This document shows, in pieces, positions 6,437-11,092 of a stretch of 11,092 nt of DNA. The notes under the pieces are model-generated. The model saw only the letters and a program-made list of their open reading frames with translations, had not been told where the DNA came from and did not search any database. The DNA is taken from positions 1-11,092 of the forward strand of contig JACMOT010000623.1 in assembly GCA_014377915.1 (NCBI GenBank). Direction: 5' to 3'. Positions within the stretch are counted from its first letter, which is position 1. Every line of letters starts with the position of its first letter. This DNA comes from Tardiphaga sp. Its GTDB lineage: Bacteria; Pseudomonadota; Alphaproteobacteria; Rhizobiales; Xanthobacteraceae. The position numbers and the translations under genes are program-made.

Positions 6437-7498
6437 TCATCGCCACGCCCGCGGCATCCGGAACGGCAACATCGCCTGCACCACGGGGGAGCGAAACCGG
6501 TCCAGCGACAGGCTTTCATGCATCAGCGTCACGGGTTCGCCTGATAGCTTCGACGCCACCACCGAGCGTGCGTAGAACGGCGCGTCTTCCAGCGTGCGCA
6601 ACACGCTGGCGCCGGCTTCGCTGCGCACGCTGCGCCCCACCTGCCAGCCGCTGCGCCGCAGTGGCACGAGTTTCGGTGGATCAAACGCCCGACGATTGCC
6701 GGCATCGTCAAACCGCATCGCCAGATTGATCTGGCTGCCGTCGCGACATTGCGCCTCGTACAGCACGGCGGTGCCGTCGCGCAGCGATCCGCGTGCCCAT
6801 TGCCAGTCTACAAAGCCATCCTCGATCGGCGCGTCGCCACTGTTGCTGTCGAAATAGCCATCGCCCTGCCATCCCCAGTGCGGCTGCTGTAGCGTCACCT
6901 GCACCCGCGCGCACGGCGCGATCGGCCGCCAGCGATGGTTGCCATCCGGATTCAGGGTGCATTCATGCGGCGTGATGGCTGATGGCATCACCCGGACGGT
7001 GCCTCGGATACGGCCGGGAATTGGCGCCGTCAGTTCGCTGATATCAATCGTCAGCGCCGTGCCGTCCCAGTGGGCTTCACTGGATCCGATCCGCAGATGA
7101 TCAATGGCGCGCGACACGGCGCTGCGTGGGCGTTCCGTCATAGCCCATCGCTTGCGGCCTCGGCGATATAGCGCCACATTGAGCGCGCAGTGGTTGAGTG
7201 GGTCGGCTAGCCCTCTGCGCCGCTCATAGGCGTAATAGGGCGAGAACACGCTGCCGATGAAAGCGATGAGGCTGATGCCGTTCTCGCCGTCGTCGCTCAG
7301 CGCATCGACGTACCACCACGCGTAGCCATTGTGCGTGACGGCGCGCGCGAAGTCAGGTCCGCGAGCAGGCAGGCCGCCGCCGCGCGGCCCGACAGCGCCG
7401 CCATCGGCACGCCCGGGCCCGGATGCGCGCTGCCGCTCGCCAGATACAGGCCCGGAATTTTCGTGCGCGCCCCCGGCCGCTGGAACGAGGCCGTCCAT
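6437..7498 (-). CDS. crtC: Carotenoid 1,2-hydratase (hydroxyneurosporene synthase); start uncertain
   Basis: CrtC adds water to the psi-end 1,2 double bond of neurosporene or lycopene, giving 1-hydroxy carotenoids on the way to spheroidene or spirilloxanthin. Numbered from ATG 7498 (353 residues), the conserved region begins at about residue 47 with GPDF and GYAWWYVDALSDDG (58-71), followed by IAFIGSVFSPYYA (78-90), DPLNHCALNVALY (99-111), HWGWQGDGYFDSNSGDAP (207-224) and DGFVDWQW (227-234), all hallmarks of the family. The 57 residues before this are the crtD C-terminal region read in another phase and are unlikely to be real protein. No ATG, GTG or TTG lies in frame near the expected start; a CTG at 7372-7370 would give 311 residues. 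The gene overlaps the end of crtD, so crtDC is an operon with probable translational coupling. The frame is also open further upstream, to an ATG at 7639. Confidence 0.9.
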   Translation of the reverse strand: MDGLVPAAGGAHENSGPVSGERQRASGPGRADGGAVGPRGGGLPARGPDFARAVTHNGYAWWYVDALSDDGENGISLIAFIGSVFSPYYAYERRRGLADPLNHCALNVALYRRGRKRWAMTERPRSAVSRAIDHLRIGSSEAHWDGTALTIDISELTAPIPGRIRGTVRVMPSAITPHECTLNPDGNHRWRPIAPCARVQVTLQQPHWGWQGDGYFDSNSGDAPIEDGFVDWQWARGSLRDGTAVLYEAQCRDGSQINLAMRFDDAGNRRAFDPPKLVPLRRSGWQVGRSVRSEAGASVLRTLEDAPFYARSVVASKLSGEPVTLMHESLSLDRFRSPVVQAMLPFRMPRAWR

Positions 7499-8826
7499 CC
7501 GTGCGAGCTGCGGCCGTACAATGCGCCGCCGGTCGCCGGAAACCTCGCATTGAAATCCGTCGGCGTCGTCACCTGCATCCGCTGACGGCTGAGTTTCAGG
7601 CCGCGGCGCTCCAGTACGCCAAATGTCCGTTGCGTGCATCGTTCCACCTCCGATGTCTGATAGTCGTGCCGGTCACCGTCGGCCGGCGCATTGATCAGCA
7701 CCAGCAGCCGCTCGTCGTCTTGCGTCGCCGTGCCGTCATCGCCGCGATCCTGGGCGCAGACATAGACGCTCGGCTCATAGGGCAGCGTGTCGTGCCGGAA
7801 GATGGCTTCGAATTCCGCCGCGTAATCCTGCGAGAAAAATACGTTGTGGCGGACCAGCGGGAAGCCCGAGGTTCTGGCCAGCATGCTCCAGGTTATCGCC
7901 GACAGCGAACGCGCGCGGGCAGGGATGCCAGGCGCGGCGCGGCGGGCACTGGCACCGAACAGGCCGCCCGTCAGCGCGGCGATGTCGGCGTTGACGATCA
8001 CCGCGTTGGCCTCGACGCGTTCGCCGGAGGCCAGCACCACGCCGCGGGCGCGACCGTTCACCGTCAGCACCTCGCGCACTTCCGCGCCGTAGCGGAATGT
8101 CGCGCCAGACCCTTTCGCGGCCTCAGCGAGCGCTGTGGCCAGCCGATACATGCCGCCTTCGACGCTCCACACGCCGTCGCGCTCCACATGCGCCACCAGC
8201 ATCAAGGTGGCCGGCGCCAGAGCGGGCGATGAGCCGCAATAGGTGGCATAGCGGCCGAACAATTGCCGCAACCGCGGATCGTGGAAATATTGTGCCAGCG
8301 CGGCAGCCATCGCGGAAAACGGTTTTATCCGCGGCAGTTCGAGCAGACCGCTAAAACCGTTGGCGCCGAGTAGCGCCGCCAGGCTCGGCCGGTCGCTGCG
8401 CAGAAACGGCTTCTCCAGGATCTGGTAGATGCGCCTCGTGTCATGGCAGAACACGCGATAGCGCTCCGCCTCGGCCGCGCCGGCAAAATGACCGATGGCG
8501 GCGATCGAACGCTCCTCGTCGGCGAACAGATCGAGCCGCGCGGTCTCGTCCCAGGCATGCCGCGCCAGAATGTCGAGTGGCCGCAGCCGCACATGATCGA
8601 CAAAAACCTTGCCAGCCTGCGCGAACAGTTCATCGAACACCCAGCGCATGGTGAATACTGTGGGGCCGCTGTCGATTTCGTGGCCGCCGACCTCGACTCG
8701 CCGGATCTTGCCGCCGGGCACAGCTTCCCGCTCCAGCACCGTGACATCGACGCCGCGCGCCGCCAGCGCGAACGCCGCCGTTAGCCCCGCCACCCCCGCG
8801 CCGACAATCACCGCGCGCTCCGACAT
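7297..8826 (-). CDS. crtD: Hydroxycarotenoid 3,4-desaturase (methoxyneurosporene dehydrogenase)
   Basis: CrtD is a CrtI-related FAD desaturase that introduces the 3,4 double bond into 1-hydroxy or 1-methoxy carotenoids. The 509-residue product has the nucleotide-binding GAGVAG at 9-14, then VTVLEREAVPGGKIR and EIDSGPTVFTMRWVFDELF; the latter, which differs from CrtI, marks CrtD. The family C-terminal signature IPGLYLASGSAHPGPGVPMA is at 457-476. The ATG at 8826-8824 gives the expected N-terminus with GxGxxG nine residues in; its ribosome-binding site is weak. The last residues (about 490-509) are rich in Arg, Ser and Thr, and their DNA also encodes the start of crtC. A PpsR operator 33 bases upstream (8859-8876) is shared with crtE. 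CrtI was considered as an alternative, but the genuine CrtI is at 2528 and the position before crtC fits CrtD. Confidence 0.95.
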   Translation of the reverse strand: MSERAVIVGAGVAGLTAAFALAARGVDVTVLEREAVPGGKIRRVEVGGHEIDSGPTVFTMRWVFDELFAQAGKVFVDHVRLRPLDILARHAWDETARLDLFADEERSIAAIGHFAGAAEAERYRVFCHDTRRIYQILEKPFLRSDRPSLAALLGANGFSGLLELPRIKPFSAMAAALAQYFHDPRLRQLFGRYATYCGSSPALAPATLMLVAHVERDGVWSVEGGMYRLATALAEAAKGSGATFRYGAEVREVLTVNGRARGVVLASGERVEANAVIVNADIAALTGGLFGASARRAAPGIPARARSLSAITWSMLARTSGFPLVRHNVFFSQDYAAEFEAIFRHDTLPYEPSVYVCAQDRGDDGTATQDDERLLVLINAPADGDRHDYQTSEVERCTQRTFGVLERRGLKLSRQRMQVTTPTDFNARFPATGGALYGRSSHGWTASFQRPGARTKIPGLYLASGSAHPGPGVPMAALSGRAAAACLLADLTSRAPSRTMATRGGTSMR

Positions 8827-8850
8827 GCCGGATGTCTCTTTCGAACATTA

Positions 8851-8878
8851 TTGACAGGTGTCCATATTTATTTACATT
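8851..8878 (+). promoter_or_regulatory. Putative sigma-70 promoter of crtEF
   Basis: TTGACA (8851-8856) is a perfect -35 hexamer; 16 bases later TACATT (8873-8878) matches four of six -10 positions. The predicted RNA start near 8885 leaves a leader of about 45 bases before the crtE ATG. The PpsR operator lies between and over these hexamers. On the opposite strand TTGACT (complement of 8889-8894) may serve as -35 for crtD, with its -10 in the same AT-rich stretch, but that match is weaker. Confidence 0.6.
8859..8876. promoter_or_regulatory. PpsR/CrtJ operator in the crtD-crtE divergent promoter
   Basis: TGT (8859-8861), 12 AT-rich bases, ACA (8874-8876) match the PpsR/CrtJ consensus. It sits in the 102-bp gap between the start codons of crtD and crtE and falls between the -35 and -10 hexamers proposed for crtE, so one bound repressor could block both directions. 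Flanking symmetry is also present: GACA-GG-TGTC at 8853-8862, and TGTCCAT (8859-8865) inverted as ATGGACA (8895-8901). Confidence 0.8.
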
Positions 8879-8928
8879 ATTTACGACAAGTCAAATGGAC
8901 ACTTTCGCAACCCAACCGGGAGCCTGCC

Positions 8929-9795
8929 ATGGATGTCGCCAGCCGGATCGAGCGCGCGTTGAACGAAGCGGTGGCCAGCGCGGAGGTGCCGGGCTGTCCG
9001 CCGCGTCTCGCCGCGGCGATGCGCTATGCGGTGTTTCCCAAGGGTGCGCGGATCCGGCCGCGGCTCTGCCACAGCGTGTCGGCGGCCTGCGGCGAGGATC
9101 ATCCCACCGCGACCGAGGCCGCCGGCGCGGCGCTCGAACTGCTGCACTGCGCCTCCTTGGTGCATGACGACCTGCCGTGCTTCGACGCCGCCGATACCCG
9201 CCGCGGCCGTCCCTCGGTGCACAAGGCATTTGGCGAACCGCTCGCCGTGCTGGCCGGCGATGCGCTGATCGTGCTGGCGTTCCAGACGCTGGCGCGGCTG
9301 CAATGCGCGCCGGAGCGGCTGGCGTTGCTGACGCTGACGGTCGGGCGCTCGGTCGGCGTACCCGGCGGCATCGTTGCCGGACAGGCGTGGGAATGCGAAT
9401 CGCAGATCGATCTGGCGCATTATCACCGCGCCAAGACCGGCGCGCTGTTCGCCGCCGCCACGGTGGCGGGTGCCGCGGCCGCCGGCGCCGATGCCGAACC
9501 CTGGCCGATGCTCGGCGAAAAACTCGGTGAGGCCTATCAGGTCGCCGACGACATTCGCGATGCCGCGGCCGACGCAAATGAGATCGGCAAGCCGGTCGGC
9601 CAGGACGTAGCATTCGGCCGGCCCAGCGCGGTGATCGCCTATGGGCTCGACGGCGCGGTGCGGCATGTGCACCGGCTGGTGCGTGATGCCATCGACGCGA
9701 TGCCGCCCTGTATCAATGGCGCTGAATTGAAGTCGCTGATGCTGTCGGAGGCGCGCCGGCTGGTGCCGGCGAAGCTGGCTCGGTTCGCGGCGTAG
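8929..9795 (+). CDS. crtE: Geranylgeranyl diphosphate synthase
   Basis: CrtE extends allylic diphosphates with isopentenyl diphosphate to the C20 geranylgeranyl diphosphate, precursor of both phytoene and the bacteriochlorophyll tail. The 288-residue product shows the polyprenyl synthetase blocks PKGARIRPRL (37-46), the first Asp-rich motif DDLPCFD (80-86) followed by RRGRP, KTGALF (169-174), and the second motif DDIRD (207-211). I chose ATG 8929 because GGGAG (8918-8922) lies six bases upstream and the N-terminus then matches the family; the frame is open back to a TTG at 8851 that falls on the promoter -35. After DDLPCFD the usual DDADTRRG-type text reads AADTRRG, a mild change. It is followed by crtF after four bases and is divergent from crtD. 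Confidence 0.96.
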   Translation: MDVASRIERALNEAVASAEVPGCPPRLAAAMRYAVFPKGARIRPRLCHSVSAACGEDHPTATEAAGAALELLHCASLVHDDLPCFDAADTRRGRPSVHKAFGEPLAVLAGDALIVLAFQTLARLQCAPERLALLTLTVGRSVGVPGGIVAGQAWECESQIDLAHYHRAKTGALFAAATVAGAAAAGADAEPWPMLGEKLGEAYQVADDIRDAAADANEIGKPVGQDVAFGRPSAVIAYGLDGAVRHVHRLVRDAIDAMPPCINGAELKSLMLSEARRLVPAKLARFAA

Positions 9796-9799
9796 CGAA

Positions 9800-10981
9800 A
9801 TGTCCCTGGCGACGCCTCGCGTGGCCGGCGAAACCCTGACGTGGCGCGACCGGCTGTTCCGGCTTCGCGACGAAATATTGTCGAACGCAAATTTCCAGCG
9901 GTTTGCCGGCGGTTTTGCCTTGACCCGGCCGATCGCACGCAAGCGCGCCGTAGCCTTGTTCGACCTCTGCGCCGGCTTCGTCTATTCGCAGGTGCTGTTG
10001 GCTTGCGTGAAGCTGGACCTGTTTGAGATGTTGTCGCGCGGGCCGCTCGGCGCTAACGAGTTGGCGACGCGCGTCTCGCTACCGGTTGCGTCGATGCGGC
10101 TGCTACTCGATGCGGCGACTTCGCTAAAGCTGCTGCAGAAGCGCAGCGGCGATCGCTATGGCCTCGGCCCGCTTGGCGCCGCGCTGCTCGGCAATCCCGG
10201 CGTCCTCGCGATGATCAGGCACCATGCGATGCTGTATGAGGATCTCACGGACCCTGTCGCGTTGCTGCGTCAGGAGCGAGGAGCAGGGCATCTCGCGCGC
10301 TACTGGCCCTATGCGGCCAACATCGCGCCGGCCGGTCTCTCCAGCGCCGATGTCACGCCCTATACGGCGCTGATGGCGCAGTCGCAGCCGATGATCGCGC
10401 ATGAAGTGCTCAGCGCCTGTTCCTTCCGCGATCATCATTGTCTGCTCGACGTCGGCGGTGGCAATGGCGCATTTCTCGCCGCCGTTGCCCACAAATATCC
10501 GAAGCTCAAAGGCGTGCTGTTCGATCTCCCCGCGGTGGCAGCGCAGGCTGCCGAACGGTTTCGCGCCGAGGGCCTGGCGTGCCGCGCGACTGCGATCGGC
10601 GGCTCTTTTCTCAGCGATGCGCTGCCGGAGGGCGCCGACATCGTCTCGCTCATCCGCATCCTCCATGACCATGATGATGCGCCGGCAATGACTTTGCTGC
10701 GCGCCGTGCACCGCGCACTGCCGAATGGCGGTACGCTTGTGATTTCCGAGCCGCTCGCCGGCATCCGCGGCGCCGAGCCGATCGCCGATGCTTACTTCGC
10801 TTTCTACCTGCTCGCGATGGGCTCAGGCCGGCCTCGGACGTTCGATCGGCTGCGCGCGATGTTGATGGAGACCGGATTCGCGGAAGTCGCGCTGAAGCCG
10901 GCGGGCATGCCGATGCTGACGAGTGTGGTCACGGCCCGCAAGGCAAGCAAAATTGACGGTGCCTATGTTAATTATACTTGA
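9800..10981 (+). CDS. crtF: Hydroxyneurosporene O-methyltransferase
   Basis: CrtF transfers a methyl group from S-adenosylmethionine to the 1-hydroxyl of carotenoids, giving the methoxy groups of spheroidene or spirilloxanthin. The 393-residue product has an N-terminal helical dimerisation region (about 48-130, with winged-helix character), the SAM motif DVGGGNG at 217-223, FDLPAV (241-246), and HD at 289-290 in ILHDHDD, where plant-type O-methyltransferases carry the catalytic His. It starts four bases after the crtE stop with little ribosome-binding site, which points to translational coupling. Its last five codons and stop overlap the first PpsR operator of bchC, and its TGA stop is inside the bchC -35 hexamer. 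The C-terminal residues after about 383 are poorly conserved, as expected for sequence shared with a promoter. Confidence 0.95.
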   Translation: MSLATPRVAGETLTWRDRLFRLRDEILSNANFQRFAGGFALTRPIARKRAVALFDLCAGFVYSQVLLACVKLDLFEMLSRGPLGANELATRVSLPVASMRLLLDAATSLKLLQKRSGDRYGLGPLGAALLGNPGVLAMIRHHAMLYEDLTDPVALLRQERGAGHLARYWPYAANIAPAGLSSADVTPYTALMAQSQPMIAHEVLSACSFRDHHCLLDVGGGNGAFLAAVAHKYPKLKGVLFDLPAVAAQAAERFRAEGLACRATAIGGSFLSDALPEGADIVSLIRILHDHDDAPAMTLLRAVHRALPNGGTLVISEPLAGIRGAEPIADAYFAFYLLAMGSGRPRTFDRLRAMLMETGFAEVALKPAGMPMLTSVVTARKASKIDGAYVNYT

Positions 10982-10983
10982 CA
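10966..10983. promoter_or_regulatory. PpsR/CrtJ operator 1 of bchC, overlapping the crtF end and a -35 TTGACA
   Basis: TGT (10966-10968), 12 bases, ACA (10981-10983), with symmetric arms extended to TATGT/ACATA. The right half overlaps a perfect -35 hexamer TTGACA (10978-10983). With a 16-base spacer a weak -10 TAACCT (11000-11005) follows. It lies over the crtF stop codon. The second operator starts eight bases downstream, the same spacing known for the cooperative CrtJ sites at bchC of Rhodobacter capsulatus. Confidence 0.82.
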
Positions 10984-10991
10984 TATTAAAA

Positions 10992-11009
10992 CGTAAGCAT
11001 AACCTTACA
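10992..11009. promoter_or_regulatory. PpsR/CrtJ operator 2 of bchC (imperfect)
   Basis: CGT (10992-10994), 12 bases, ACA (11007-11009): one outer base departs from TGT-N12-ACA, but the inner symmetry is strong, GTAAG (10993-10997) against CTTAC (11004-11008). It is eight bases from operator 1, so the two centres are 26 bp apart and on nearly the same DNA face. It covers the likely -10 of the bchC promoter. Confidence 0.72.
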
Positions 11010-11050
11010 CTATCAGGCGCAGCTCATGCTGCCGTGACGGGGAGTTTGCG

Positions 11051-11092
11051 ATGGAGACCATCGCCGTCGTTCTCAAGCAGCCGCAGCGGATC
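11051..11092 (+). CDS. bchC: BchC, bacteriochlorophyllide a dehydrogenase, N-terminus only
   Basis: Only 14 codons are present (METIAVVLKQPQRI) before the window ends. This opening matches my memory of BchC, the NAD-dependent alcohol-dehydrogenase-like enzyme that oxidises the 3-hydroxyethyl group of bacteriochlorophyllide to the 3-acetyl group of bacteriochlorophyllide a. A strong ribosome-binding site GGGGAG (11039-11044) is six bases before the ATG. The position after crtF, behind a tandem PpsR operator promoter, is the classical place of bchC (followed by bchXYZ in related clusters). The call rests on these few residues plus the order of genes. Confidence 0.88.
   Translation, partial: METIAVVLKQPQRI

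Noticed and set aside
8851..8928. TTG at 8851 as the crtE start
   Set aside because: It coincides with a perfect -35 hexamer and the added residues come from promoter DNA; ATG 8929 has a strong ribosome-binding site.
8881..9942. Long antisense open frame (353 residues) opposite crtE
   Set aside because: GC-rich codon bias opens the complementary frame; the product is rich in Arg and His with no recognisable motif, while the crtE frame has all catalytic motifs.
1..11092. CRISPR array, tRNA/rRNA, insertion sequence or phage genes
   Set aside because: No spaced direct repeats, tRNA-like folds, transposase motifs or terminal inverted repeats of an IS were seen; the window is densely filled by pigment genes.

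Overview
The window is part of a photosynthesis gene cluster from a GC-rich purple alphaproteobacterium. Gene content and order (bchO-crtI-crtB-hemF, crtDC facing crtEF, then bchC), together with TGT-N12-ACA operators, point to the Bradyrhizobium/Rhodopseudomonas group. This taxonomic call is inferred from protein similarity recalled from memory, not from a database search.

Layout. Positions 1-572 (minus strand) hold the N-terminal half of hemE. Facing away from it is a plus-strand series: an unassigned alpha/beta hydrolase (639-1580), bchO (1593-2480), crtI (2528-4060), crtB (4057-5085), a REP-like inverted repeat (5081-5187), hemF (5241-6146) and a 43-residue single-helix membrane protein (6188-6319). 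A strong hairpin (6341-6387) separates this series from the convergent minus-strand pair crtD (8826-7297) and crtC (ending at 6437), which overlap. A short AT-rich divergent promoter region (8827-8928) lies between crtD and crtE. crtE (8929-9795) and crtF (9800-10981) read rightward, and bchC starts at 11051 and runs off the window.

How the genes fit together. CrtE makes geranylgeranyl diphosphate, CrtB joins two of these into phytoene, and CrtI desaturates phytoene. CrtC, CrtD and CrtF then hydrate, desaturate and O-methylate the ends, which is the spirilloxanthin-type route; no crtA is present here. HemE and HemF supply the porphyrin trunk, BchO is linked to the Mg-chelatase step, and BchC acts late in bacteriochlorophyll a synthesis. 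The oxygen-dependent HemF inside the cluster would suit pigment synthesis when oxygen is present.

Regulation. Five PpsR/CrtJ-type operators can be read: two before crtI, one in the crtD-crtE gap, and two before bchC (one of them imperfect). A FNR/FixK-type box lies just before hemF. I see no wholly new system. The most useful leads are the uncharacterised hydrolase with a degenerate nucleophile elbow, the 43-residue membrane protein, the 34-bp perfect inverted repeat around the first crtI operator, a possibly leaderless crtI, and the missing canonical start codon for crtC.
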